Positions 17,093 to 25,184 of a stretch of DNA of 64,000 nucleotides are shown in pieces. The stretch's first letter is position 1, and each line of letters begins with the position of its first letter. The stretch spans positions 3,373,001 through 3,437,000 of the forward strand of contig NZ_PDCM01000002.1 in the NCBI RefSeq assembly GCF_008634025.1. Reading direction: 5' to 3'. The position numbers and the translations under genes were made by a program. The stretch is from Streptomyces albofaciens JCM 4342 (GTDB lineage Bacteria > Actinomycetota > Actinomycetes > Streptomycetales > Streptomycetaceae). The notes below the pieces were generated by a model that was not told where the DNA came from, ran no database searches, and saw only the letters and a list, made by a program, of their open reading frames with translations.

Positions 17093-18037
17093 TCAGACGT
17101 CGATCTTGGAGATGCGGCGGATCACGAAGAAGCCGGCCGCGTACAGCACGCAGGCCACGACCACCGCGGCCTGCCCCAGGAACGTGGCCGTCATCCGGTC
17201 GATGGCCCCGGGCGCGATGCGGTCCATCAGCAGCAGCGTGCCCAGGCCGAGGAACGGCACGACGTACGCCGTGACGACGACCTGGGAGAGCTGGGTGCGC
17301 ACCTCGCGCCGGGTCTCCTTGCGCTCCTCCAGGGTCTTGGTGAGGTTGCGCAGCGAGCCGACGACCGTGCCGCCCGCGCGGTTGGACAGCACGAGGGTGG
17401 TGACGAGCACGACGAGTTCGCGCGAGGGCAGGCGGGCGGCCAGCTCGTCCAGGGCGTCGTCGAGGGAGTGGCCGACGGCGAGCTTGTCGGAGACCTTGGC
17501 CAGTTCCTCGCCGGCCGGCGCCTCCAGCTCCTCCGCCGCCATGCCCAGGGCGGTGCGCAGCGCCAGCCCCGCCTGGGTGGCGTTGGCGAGGATGCGGGAC
17601 AGTTCGGGCAGCTGGTTGATGAACCGCTCGATACGTTTCTGCCGCTGCCAGTTGAGGAAGGCGTACGCGGCCCAGACGGCCGCCACCGCGGCGATCGGCC
17701 CGAAGAACGGCGCCAGGACCGCCTGCGCGACGAGCCACACCCCGGTGACCACGGCGAGCAGGTAGACGAAGAACTCGCCGGGGGTGATGTCCAGGCCGGT
17801 GGCGGCCAGCCGCAGTTCGAGGCCGCGGCCGAGGCGGGTGGCGCGCAGCCGGCGGTCGACGCCCGTGAAACGGCGGCCGCGGCCCGTCCGGGGCAGGCCG
17901 GGGTCGTCGGAGAGCCGGTCGATGAGGGCCTGGTGGCGCTCGCGTCCGGTCGCGTACAGCCGCAGGCCCACCACGGCCAGCACCGCGCAGAGCAGCGTGG
18001 TGCCGAGGGTGAGCAGGGCGATGCTGTCCAGGGACAT
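17093..18037 (-). CDS. tadB: TadB-like type II secretion F-family inner-membrane protein
   Basis: The predicted protein has 314 residues. It has an N-terminal membrane segment, a central pair (FVYLLAVVTGVWLVAQAVLAP and neighbours), and the T2SSF signature INQLPELSRILANATQAGL with SNRAGGTVVGSLRNL. A C-terminal membrane segment ends FVIRRISKIDV. It partners TadC in the platform. The ATG at 18037 follows GGAGG at a longer than usual distance. A repeat-bearing 145-bp gap separates it from tadA, although all neighbours upstream overlap. Confidence 0.88.
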   Translation of the reverse strand: MSLDSIALLTLGTTLLCAVLAVVGLRLYATGRERHQALIDRLSDDPGLPRTGRGRRFTGVDRRLRATRLGRGLELRLAATGLDITPGEFFVYLLAVVTGVWLVAQAVLAPFFGPIAAVAAVWAAYAFLNWQRQKRIERFINQLPELSRILANATQAGLALRTALGMAAEELEAPAGEELAKVSDKLAVGHSLDDALDELAARLPSRELVVLVTTLVLSNRAGGTVVGSLRNLTKTLEERKETRREVRTQLSQVVVTAYVVPFLGLGTLLLMDRIAPGAIDRMTATFLGQAAVVVACVLYAAGFFVIRRISKIDV

Positions 18038-18060
18038 GGGGGTGGGTCCGTCCTCCTGCT

Positions 18061-18160
18061 GCGGGCTGTGTGGACTGTGGGCTGCAGGTTATGGGCTTAT
18101 GGGCTGCGGGCTGTGTGGACTGTGGGTCATGGGCTTGTGAGCTGTGGACTGTGGGCTACG
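18061..18160. repeat. short imperfect repeats between tadA and tadB
   Basis: A 21-bp block beginning gcgggctgtgtggactgtgg occurs at 18061 and 18106 (45-bp period). Further degenerate copies of gctgtggactgtgggc follow. The stretch is strikingly purine/TG-rich compared with its surroundings. Confidence 0.75.
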
Positions 18161-18182
18161 GGTCATACGGTCTACGGGGCTG

Positions 18183-19520
18183 TCACAAGGCTTCCCGGGT
18201 GGCCAGCTGGTCCGCCGTGGCGGCGACGCCGAAGGCCGGCGGCACCGGTTCGTCGGCCAGGTAGAGGCGCTCGGCGACCCGGCGCGGCAGCGGGAAGTAG
18301 CGGAAGCGGCCGCGTACGGTGCGGTCGGCGCCGCTGGGCTCGGCCTCGAAGCGGCAGACGGTGGCGAGGCGGTAGTCGGCGTGGCCGTGCGAGTCGAGGA
18401 TGGCGATCTCGCCGATCCGGCGGGAGCCGTCGGCGTGCCGGGCGATCTGCACGATGCAGTCGACGGCGCTGTTGATCTGGTCGCGCAGCGCCTCGAAGGG
18501 GACCTTGACGTCCGACATGGAGGCCAGCGTCTGGAGGCGCATCAGGGCGTCCTCGGCGCTGTTGGCGTGCACGGTGGCCAGCGAGCCGTCGTGGCCGGTG
18601 GACATCGCCTGGAGCATGTCCAGCGTCTCGCCGCCGCGGACCTCGCCGACGATGATGCGGTCGGGACGCATGCGCAGCGAGTTGCGTACGAGGTCGCGGA
18701 TGGTGATACGGCCCTTGCCCTCCACGTTCGGCGGCCGGGACTCCAGGCGGATCACATGGGTCTGCTGGAGCTGGAGTTCGGCGGCGTCCTCGACGGTGAT
18801 GATGCGCTCGCCCTCCGGGATCAGCCCGGAGAGGGCGTTGAGCAGGGTGGTCTTGCCCGCGCCGGTGGGCCCGGAGACGACGACGTTGAACTTGGCGCGC
18901 ACCAGCGCGGCCAGCAGCATCACCATCTGGTCGTCCAGCGTGCCCATGCCGATCAGCTCGCGCAGCGTGTAGGCGCGGGGGAAGCGGCGGATGGTGAGGG
19001 TGGCGCCGTTCAGGGCGAGCGGCGGGATGATGACGTTGACGCGCTCGCCGGACGGCAGCCGCGCGTCGACCATCGGATTGGACTCGTCCACCCGGCGGTT
19101 GACGGTCGAGACGATGCGCTCGATCGTCTGCATCAGCTGTTCGTGGGAGGCGAAGCGGACGGGGACAAGTTCCACCCGGCCGTGCCGTTCCACGTACACC
19201 TGGTCCGGGCCGTTGACCATGATCTCGGTGACCGAGGCGTCTTCGAGGAGCGGCTCCAGGACGCCGAGGCCGAGCGCCTCGTCCACCACCCGGCGGATGA
19301 GCTGCGCGCGCTCGGCGGTGGACAGGACCGGGCCCTCGCGGCTGATGATGTGGCCGAGGACGCGCTCCAGACGGGTGCGGCGCTCGGCCGCGGCCAGCGC
19401 GGACATCTCGGCGAGGTCGATCTCTTCGAGGAGTTTGGCGCGGTAGACGGCGACGAGGTGGCCGTCCTCGCGGCCGGTCGGCGGGGCCTCCGGCGCGGCG
19501 ATGCGGGCTTTGAGGCTCAT
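18183..19520 (-). CDS. tadA: TadA/CpaF-type secretion ATPase
   Basis: The predicted protein has 445 residues and is a PilB/GspE-superfamily hexameric ATPase powering Flp pilus assembly. Motifs appear in order: GPTGAGKTTLLNALSG (Walker A), an Asp/Glu-rich box (TVEDAAELQL), MRPDRIIVGEVRGGETLDML (Walker B region) and ATVHANSAEDAL (His box). The N-terminal domain contains DASVTEIMVNGPDQVYVE, typical of CpaF. The ATG at 19520 overlaps the preceding tadE stop by 4 bp (ATGA), indicating translational coupling. Confidence 0.95.
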   Translation of the reverse strand: MSLKARIAAPEAPPTGREDGHLVAVYRAKLLEEIDLAEMSALAAAERRTRLERVLGHIISREGPVLSTAERAQLIRRVVDEALGLGVLEPLLEDASVTEIMVNGPDQVYVERHGRVELVPVRFASHEQLMQTIERIVSTVNRRVDESNPMVDARLPSGERVNVIIPPLALNGATLTIRRFPRAYTLRELIGMGTLDDQMVMLLAALVRAKFNVVVSGPTGAGKTTLLNALSGLIPEGERIITVEDAAELQLQQTHVIRLESRPPNVEGKGRITIRDLVRNSLRMRPDRIIVGEVRGGETLDMLQAMSTGHDGSLATVHANSAEDALMRLQTLASMSDVKVPFEALRDQINSAVDCIVQIARHADGSRRIGEIAILDSHGHADYRLATVCRFEAEPSGADRTVRGRFRYFPLPRRVAERLYLADEPVPPAFGVAATADQLATREAL

Positions 19521-19942
19521 GGGGCGGTCGTTCCTCCGGGTTCGGCGGGGAGGGCCATGGTGGCGCTGCGGGTGGCGTGCAGGTCGCCGATGCCGGGCAG
19601 CAGCACGGGGATCCTGACGGTGGCGGTGGCCTGGACCTCGTCGCCGCCCCCGGTCGCCACGACCTTGGCGCCCGCGGCGGCCCAGTCGCTCATGGCCGCC
19701 CTGCCCGCCGCCTCCGGGGTGGTCTTGCGGTCGGCCTCGTCCAGGGTGGCCGTACGGGCCGCGGCGCGCGCTCCCGTACCGGCCTGCTGGACGGCGTACG
19801 CGGCCAGGCCGAGCTGCACCACGCCGAGCGCGACGAGCAGCAGGATCGGCAGGAAGCCGAGGAATTCGATGGAGACCTGGCCGCGGTCGTCGCGCCGGAC
19901 GCGCGGCCTCCTGCCGCTCCGGGTCCTCTCCGTTCCCGTCAC
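19517..19942 (-). CDS. TadE-like pseudopilin
   Basis: The predicted protein has 141 residues. It has a basic leader, then DDRGQVSIEFLGFLPILLLV: a prepilin-peptidase site with Gly at -1 and Glu at +5, running into a hydrophobic helix. The remainder is an extracellular domain with repeated Val/Thr strands (VQATATVRIPVLLPGIGDLH). TadE-type pseudopilins are minor components of the Tad machine. The GTG at 19942 has a GGAGGGG site. It overlaps the upstream tadE gene by 4 bp (GTGA) and tadA by 4 bp. Confidence 0.85.
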   Translation of the reverse strand: MTGTERTRSGRRPRVRRDDRGQVSIEFLGFLPILLLVALGVVQLGLAAYAVQQAGTGARAAARTATLDEADRKTTPEAAGRAAMSDWAAAGAKVVATGGGDEVQATATVRIPVLLPGIGDLHATRSATMALPAEPGGTTAP

Positions 19943-20325
19943 GTCCCCTCCTCCTCCGCCGCCCCCGCCGAACCCGTGACCGTCCCCCACGGGAAGTCCG
20001 CGACGCCGGGGAAGAGCACCGGCACCTTGAGCCCGACCCGGGCCGTGAAGAGGCCGCCCTGCGCCCCGCACGTGATCTCGGCGCCGCCCTGCCAGGCGCC
20101 GGGCAGATCCTTCTTGGCCGCCGCCGCGCAGGCGCCCGCGCCGCCGGTCTCGGTGGCGGTGCCCGCCCGCGCGCCCTTGTCCGCCGCGTTGCCGGCGAGC
20201 GCGTACGTATAGCCGACGAGCGCGAACTGCCAGACCAGGGCGAGGGTGACGAGGATCAGCGGCGCGAGGCCGAGCAGCTCGACGGAGACCTGCCCGCGGT
20301 CGTCGCCCGGCCGGGCGCGGCGCAC
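19939..20325 (-). CDS. TadE-like pseudopilin (second copy)
   Basis: The predicted protein has 128 residues. The basic leader is followed by DDRGQVSVELLGLAPLILVT, again a Gly(-1)/Glu(+5) prepilin site and hydrophobic helix. The C-terminal domain has two Cys that could pair and a segment VGLKVPVLFPGVADFPWGTV that parallels the end of the neighbouring TadE. The two genes may therefore be an old duplication. The GTG start at 20325 lies 3 bp after the cpaE-like stop. Confidence 0.83.
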   Translation of the reverse strand: MRRARPGDDRGQVSVELLGLAPLILVTLALVWQFALVGYTYALAGNAADKGARAGTATETGGAGACAAAAKKDLPGAWQGGAEITCGAQGGLFTARVGLKVPVLFPGVADFPWGTVTGSAGAAEEEGT

Positions 20326-20328
20326 GCC

Positions 20329-21726
20329 TCAGCCCTCCTCGTACGGGCCGGCCGGACCGTAACGGCCGCCCGAGCCGTGCGGACCGGCCGGGCCATGCAT
20401 ACCGGACGACGCGCCCGCCTCCCCGCCGCCCGGCCCGGCCGTCAGCGCCTTGCGGCGCCGCCCGGTCAGCGACGTACGCGCGCGGTGGCTGCCCCGCCCC
20501 TGGCGTGCGGCGGGCGCGTCGACCAGGCCCAGCTCCCCCGCCAGCGCCCACAGCGCCTGCCGGACCGTGGAGCGGGCGTCCAGGTCCTGCATCCGGCCGG
20601 CGTCGACGTACGGCTGGAGTTCCTTGAAGCCGGCCGGTACGGGTGTGCGCGCGACGTGGGTGCCGGTGGCCTTGGCGACCAGCGGCGGCTGGATCTCGGT
20701 GTTACGGGTGAGGCGGTTGACGACGGTCGTGGTGTCCTCGGCCTTGCGGATCTGGAGGCGGTCCCACAGCCGTACGAGGCGCTTGGCGGCCCGTACGGAG
20801 ACCACGTCCGGCGTGGTCACCAGCAGGGCGACATCGGAGAGCTCGACGGCGGCGGCGTTGGCGGACTGCATCTGGGCGCCGCAGTCCACCACCACCAGCT
20901 CGTAGCGCGAGCGCAGCGCGGAGAGGACCGTGCGGGCGGCCCGGTCGTCCACCTCCTCGCCGCGCTCGCCCTCCTCCGGCGCCAGCAGCAGGCCGAGACC
21001 GGTGTGGTGGGCGTGCACGGCGTCCTGGAGGACGCGTACGGAGATGTCCTGGATGCCCGCGAGGTCGACGATCGAACGGCGGAACTGGACGTCCAGGTAG
21101 GAGGCCACGTCACCGGACTGGAGGTCCATGTCCACCAGCGCGACGCTGCGTCCGGCGGCGCGCGCGGCGAGGGCGAGTTGGACGGCGGTGAGGGTCGTCC
21201 CTACGCCGCCCTTGGCGCCCGTGACGGTGACGAGCGTGCCGGCGGGCCCGGCCGCCGCTTCCTGGCCGCCGCCCAGGTGCACCCGTACGCCAGTCGCCCA
21301 CTGGGCGGCGGCCTGCACCCGGGCGGCCAGTTCGTCGTAGCCGAGCGGCAGGCCGACGACGCCGCGCGCGCCCGCGTCCATGGCGGCGGCGAACAAGGCG
21401 GGCCCCGCGTCGGCGGTGATCAGTACGACGCCGACGGCGGGGAAGCGCAGCGCGATGTCGCGGATCAGCTCCAGCGCGGGCACCGGGCCGATGCGCTCGT
21501 GGACGAGGACGACCTCGGGGAGTTCGTCCACGGCCGCGGCCGGCGGCCCCGGCGGGTCCGCGGCACCGGCCACCGACCGGGACGCGGCCTGGTCGAGGGC
21601 GTTGACCAGGGCCGTCGAGTCGGCGACCGGCGGCGCGGGCTCGGCGCCCGGCAGCTGGCCGATCAGCGAGGACACGGCGCGGGCCGCGTCCGGTTCGCCG
21701 ACGGCCGCGAGGATGCGGATGGTCAC
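20329..21726 (-). CDS. CpaE/TadZ-like MinD-family ATPase
   Basis: The predicted protein has 465 residues. The N-terminal third is an atypical receiver-like domain (VVLVHERIGPVPALELI, GVVLITADAGPALFAAAMDAGARG). A ParA/MinD-type ATPase domain follows with the deviant Walker A GAKGGVGTT and LVDMDLQSGDVASYL. CpaE/TadZ proteins localise the Tad machine at the cell membrane. The C-terminal ~60 residues are basic and then Gly/Pro/His/Tyr-rich with an internal repeat of GPAGP-type units. The ATG at 21726 lies 13 bp after the CpaB stop. Confidence 0.88.
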   Translation of the reverse strand: MTIRILAAVGEPDAARAVSSLIGQLPGAEPAPPVADSTALVNALDQAASRSVAGAADPPGPPAAAVDELPEVVLVHERIGPVPALELIRDIALRFPAVGVVLITADAGPALFAAAMDAGARGVVGLPLGYDELAARVQAAAQWATGVRVHLGGGQEAAAGPAGTLVTVTGAKGGVGTTLTAVQLALAARAAGRSVALVDMDLQSGDVASYLDVQFRRSIVDLAGIQDISVRVLQDAVHAHHTGLGLLLAPEEGERGEEVDDRAARTVLSALRSRYELVVVDCGAQMQSANAAAVELSDVALLVTTPDVVSVRAAKRLVRLWDRLQIRKAEDTTTVVNRLTRNTEIQPPLVAKATGTHVARTPVPAGFKELQPYVDAGRMQDLDARSTVRQALWALAGELGLVDAPAARQGRGSHRARTSLTGRRRKALTAGPGGGEAGASSGMHGPAGPHGSGGRYGPAGPYEEG

Positions 21727-21739
21727 CTGGGCCTCCGGG

Positions 21740-22462
21740 TCATGTGTCGCCGTCGAGGGTGTAGGTGCGCTCGCCCGGCGGGATGGCGGACTCGGTGCCG
21801 GGGGCGACGAGGGCGAGCCGTACGTGGGTGGCGAAGGATTCCGCGTAGGCGACGCGCTGGGCGTCCGCGGTGCTCAGCGCGAAGGTGATCGGCACCGCCT
21901 CGGCGGCGCGGCGGTTACTGGCGGAGCGGGTGTCGCCGGGGTCCTTGCTCTCCAGCGGTGTCAGCTTGCCGCGGTCGATGACCTGCGCGTTGGCCACGAT
22001 CACCTTGGAGACGGGCTTGTCCTCGGGGCGCTTGCCCTCGAAGGTGGCGTAGATGTTCACCCGCGCCCCGGGGTTGATCTTCCCGGCCACGCCGGTGGCC
22101 GCGTCGATCATGATGGCGATCTCCTGCTGCCCCGGTTTGAGCGCCGGCCGGTCGACGACCATGTCGTCCTGGAGGAGCGAGCCCTTGTGCAGCGGCGTGA
22201 CGGCGATCTTCCCGCGCACCCGGGCCAGATCGGTGACGGCGGTGTCCGGCAGCCAGCGCTCCGGTATCGCGACCTGCTCGAACTGGCCCGGGTCGAGCGC
22301 CTGGTAGGCGGCCACGTCCGACTTGAGCCGGTACGCGGTGCGCTCGGGCCCGACCTTGGACTCCACGTCGCGGATCACCGACAGCACGCCGACGAACGCG
22401 CCGAGCGCGCAGAGGACCGACAGGAGCAGCAGGATCACTCCGCGGCGCTGGCGTGAGTTCAT
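21740..22462 (-). CDS. cpaB: CpaB/RcpC-like SAF-domain pilus assembly protein
   Basis: The predicted protein has 240 residues. It has one N-terminal membrane anchor (GVILLLLSVLCALGAFVGVL), then a SAF-like domain (DLARVRGKIAVTPLHKGSLLQ) and the CpaB core (AIMIDAATGVAGKINPGARVNIYATF). CpaB proteins act in the periplasm or cell-wall space and stabilise the Tad apparatus. The ATG at 22462 directly precedes the anchor. It is second in the tad operon, and the 184-bp gap before it carries tandem repeats. Confidence 0.85.
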   Translation of the reverse strand: MNSRQRRGVILLLLSVLCALGAFVGVLSVIRDVESKVGPERTAYRLKSDVAAYQALDPGQFEQVAIPERWLPDTAVTDLARVRGKIAVTPLHKGSLLQDDMVVDRPALKPGQQEIAIMIDAATGVAGKINPGARVNIYATFEGKRPEDKPVSKVIVANAQVIDRGKLTPLESKDPGDTRSASNRRAAEAVPITFALSTADAQRVAYAESFATHVRLALVAPGTESAIPPGERTYTLDGDT

Positions 22463-22583
22463 GAGCGCGGAACCTCGCTGGGGACGGGGCGGGCGGGGGC
22501 GGTACCGGCCGGGGCCGGGCGGGGCGGGTCGCACGGGTGGGGGCGGGGCACGCGGGGGCCGGCCGGGTCGTCAGGTACGGACG

Positions 22584-22641
22584 GGCACGGTACGGGCGGG
22601 TCCGGCACGGACGGGTCCGGCACGGACGGGCCCGGCACAGG
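22584..22641. repeat. 15-20 bp tandem repeats upstream of cpaB
   Basis: The units begin ggcacgg at 22584, 22604 and 22619, with a partial copy at 22634. The middle two are nearly identical (ggcacggacgggtcc type). Confidence 0.8.
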
Positions 22642-22646
22642 CCGGC

Positions 22647-23663
22647 TCAGCGTGCCCGTACGGCCGCCCGCCGGCCGGGCTCGGGGCCGGGAACGCCGCC
22701 CGGTGCCACCGGGGCCAGGCCGCGCCGCCGCAGCAGGGAGGAGGCGGGCGTGTCGGCGTCCGGGCCGGGGAGGGAGCGCGCGGACCCGTTCGTACGGCGC
22801 CCGCTGCCCGGGCCCGCGCCCGGGGTCGGAGCGGCGGACGGCGCGCAGCAGAACGCGCACCGGTCGCCGATGAGTTCGAGACCACACCAGCGGCACTCCT
22901 CTCTCCGTACGGACGCCACGAGCTGGTAGAGCACCGAGAGATCCGGGATGGCCGCCGCGAACTCGGCCAGTTTGCGCGTGCCCCACCAGGCCGCCGACTC
23001 GGCGGGCAGCGGGACCTCGTACGTCCCCTGCACCTGCCAGCAGCGGGCCAGGACGCCGTCGACCCAGTCGCCGGCCAGCTGGCCGCGCGCGTGGACGAGG
23101 CGGGTGGCGAAGCCGGGTGGGCGCAGTCCGGCGTCGGCGGCCCGTTCGGGGTGCCGGTCGAGGTGGACGAGGTGTGGTTCGGGGTTGGCGAGCACCGCGA
23201 AGTGCGTACCGGGCACCCAGGAGCGCAGGTGGGAGCGTAGGTCGGTGGCGACCCGGTCGAGCCGGGCCACGCTGCCCAGCAGGGCGCCCGCGTGCACGTA
23301 GTGGGACAGCAGGCGGGCCGCGCAGGCCAGCAGGCCGGGGCTGAAGTCGCACAGCGACAACTGCCGGAGCTGGTGGGCCAGTACGGCGAGGCCGAGCGGC
23401 GGCAGGTCGAGCGGCACGATCGCGAACCGGTCGCTCTCCAGGACGGCGCGCAGGGTGTGTAGGCGGCGTACGTGGCCCGGCGGGCAGGCGGTGGAGCAGA
23501 GCGCGACGAGGTGGCCGTGGTGTTCCAGCACCGCGCCCAGCTCGGTCAGCGCCTCGTCCAACGGCTGGGCGTGCGGCGGGCGGACGACCACGGCGGCCGG
23601 GATCTGCCGGTCGGTGGCGGGCAGCGCGAGGTCGGCGCTGGTGACTGCAATCGCGGTCGGCAC
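22647..23663 (-). CDS. tad-locus-associated protein, unknown function
   Basis: The predicted protein has 338 residues and is the first gene of the tad run. The front part looks like an alpha/beta domain (VVVRPPHAQPLDEALTELGAV, HGHLVALCSTACPPGHVRRL). The C-terminal third holds paired cysteines CRWCGLELIGDRCAFCC that could bind zinc, followed by an Arg/Pro/Gly-rich tail. No enzyme motif is recognised. GTG at 23663 is the preferred start, with GGGGG upstream; further upstream in-frame sequence is a tandem-repeat translation. Its position suggests a regulatory or assembly role in pilus production. Confidence 0.6.
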   Translation of the reverse strand: MPTAIAVTSADLALPATDRQIPAAVVVRPPHAQPLDEALTELGAVLEHHGHLVALCSTACPPGHVRRLHTLRAVLESDRFAIVPLDLPPLGLAVLAHQLRQLSLCDFSPGLLACAARLLSHYVHAGALLGSVARLDRVATDLRSHLRSWVPGTHFAVLANPEPHLVHLDRHPERAADAGLRPPGFATRLVHARGQLAGDWVDGVLARCWQVQGTYEVPLPAESAAWWGTRKLAEFAAAIPDLSVLYQLVASVRREECRWCGLELIGDRCAFCCAPSAAPTPGAGPGSGRRTNGSARSLPGPDADTPASSLLRRRGLAPVAPGGVPGPEPGRRAAVRAR

Positions 23664-23686
23664 GTCGCGTCCCCCACTGCGCTGCT

Positions 23687-23725
23687 GGCGCTGTCGGCAC
23701 TGTTGGCGCTGTCGGCACTGCTGTT
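23687..23725. repeat. 18-21 bp repeat upstream of the tad operon
   Basis: The block ggcgctgtcggcactg occurs at 23687 and 23705, with diverged flanking copies. It lies within about 60 bp of the first tad start codon. Confidence 0.75.
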
Positions 23726-23862
23726 GGCTCAGCACCTTATCCACGAGTTCCGCCCCGGAGAACACGTTCCGGGGTACTCGACCCCCGTCTTGGCATCTCC
23801 TTTCCCCCGCCGCCCCCTTGCCTCCGCCCCGCCCGGGGGAAGTCCGCGTTCCGCGCGACCCC

Positions 23863-23895
23863 TTGACACGCACATTGGTCTGGACCACCTTGTAC
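23863..23895 (+). promoter_or_regulatory. chitinase promoter with DasR-type operator
   Basis: A perfect -35 box TTGACA lies at 23863-23868, with a weak -10 region near 23890 (ttgtac). Between them lies attggtctggaccacc (23874-23889). This matches the TGGTCYRGACCA core of Streptomyces chitinase promoters, which is also the DasR-responsive element, with one central change. Confidence 0.75.
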
Positions 23896-24006
23896 GCCAG
23901 CGCGACGCACCGTGTGCATCACGCACAACACTCGCACCACAACAGCTCAGGGGCCCCTGAACGCGCAGCAGAACCACCAAGCCCAACTCCCCCCACGGAG
24001 GCACCA

Positions 24007-25092
24007 GTGGTACGCGCACGATCAGGAAGAGCAGCACGTTCGGGACGTACGGCACGACGCCGCGCACGGACGCTGGCGGGGCTCGCCGCCGCGGCCCTGA
24101 CCGCCGCCGGCGTCGTCGCGGCGGGCACCGCAGACGCGTCCGAGGCCACCACGACCGCCACGTCCGCCGCGTCGCGGACCGGCCACTCCCCCACAGTGGC
24201 CCGCACCGCGGCCGTACCGAAGCACGCCGTCACCGGCTACTGGCAGAACTTCGACAACGGCGCCACGGTCCAGAAACTCAAGGACGTGAACGACGCCTAC
24301 GACATCATCGCGGTGTCCTTCGCGGAGGCGACCGGCACGCCCGGCGCCGTGGACTTCCACCTTGACCCGGCGGTCGGCTACGGCTCCGCCGACGCGTTCA
24401 AGGCGGACGTCAAGGCCAAGCAGGCGGCCGGGAAATCGGTGATCATCTCGGTCGGCGGCGAGAAGGGCGCGGTCGCGGTCGCCGATGACGCCTCCGCGAA
24501 GAACTTCGCCGACTCGGTCGGCAGGCTCATGGACGAGTACGGGTTCGACGGCGTCGACATCGACCTGGAGAACGGCCTCAACTCGACCTATATGACGAAG
24601 GCGCTGAAGGCCCTGCACGCCGCGCACAGCGGCGTGGTGGTGACGATGGCGCCGCAGACGGTCGACATGCAGTCGCCGCGGAACGAGTACTTCAAGACGG
24701 CCCTGGCCATCAAGGACTTCCTCACGGTCGTCAACATGCAGTACTACAACAGCGGCTCGATGAACGGCTGCGACGGCAAGGTGTACGCGCAGGGCACGGT
24801 GGACTTCCTCACCTCGCTCGCCTGCGTGCAGCTGGCGGGCGGACTCGCGCCGTCGCAGGTGGGGATCGGCGTCCCGGCGTCGTCGCGCGCGGCGGGCGGC
24901 GGGTACGTGGCGCCGTCCGTGGTGAACGCGGCGCTGGACTGTCTGACGAAGGGTGAGCACTGCGGCGCGTTCAAGCCGCCGAAGAAGTACCCGGAGCTGC
25001 GGGGTGCGATGGCCTGGTCCACCAACTGGGACGCGGCGAACGGCAACGCGTTCGCGGCTCAGGTGGGGGCGCACGTGCACAAGCTGCCGTAG
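24007..25092 (+). CDS. secreted GH18 chitinase
   Basis: The predicted protein has 361 residues. A twin-Arg-rich basic start and hydrophobic stretch (TLAGLAAAALTAAGVVAAGTADA) form the signal peptide. The catalytic domain begins AVTGYWQNFDNG. The GH18 motif DxxDxDxE is FDGVDIDLE with the proton-donor Glu, and MAPQT and MQYYNSG complete the barrel signatures. There is no separate carbohydrate-binding domain. GGAGG precedes the GTG at 24007. It hydrolyses chitin to oligosaccharides outside the cell. A DasR-type element in the promoter predicts repression relieved by glucosamine-6-phosphate. Confidence 0.93.
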   Translation: MVRARSGRAARSGRTARRRARTLAGLAAAALTAAGVVAAGTADASEATTTATSAASRTGHSPTVARTAAVPKHAVTGYWQNFDNGATVQKLKDVNDAYDIIAVSFAEATGTPGAVDFHLDPAVGYGSADAFKADVKAKQAAGKSVIISVGGEKGAVAVADDASAKNFADSVGRLMDEYGFDGVDIDLENGLNSTYMTKALKALHAAHSGVVVTMAPQTVDMQSPRNEYFKTALAIKDFLTVVNMQYYNSGSMNGCDGKVYAQGTVDFLTSLACVQLAGGLAPSQVGIGVPASSRAAGGGYVAPSVVNAALDCLTKGEHCGAFKPPKKYPELRGAMAWSTNWDAANGNAFAAQVGAHVHKLP

Positions 25093-25106
25093 CCCCCGTA
25101 GGGACG

Positions 25107-25143
25107 ACCGGCCGCGCGGCGCTCGGTGCGCCGCGCGGCCGGT
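25107..25143. terminator. bidirectional hairpin terminator between chitinase and peptidase genes
   Basis: A perfect 16-bp stem (accggccgcgcggcgc and its complement) with loop tcggt lies between convergent stops. Confidence 0.9.
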
Positions 25144-25184
25144 GCACTCCTATGGTCTACGGACCACGTGGGTCCACCCCGCCG

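Noticed and set aside
12299..23725. CRISPR array
   Set aside because: The repeats here are directly adjacent or differ from one another, lack unique spacers of uniform length, and no cas genes are present.
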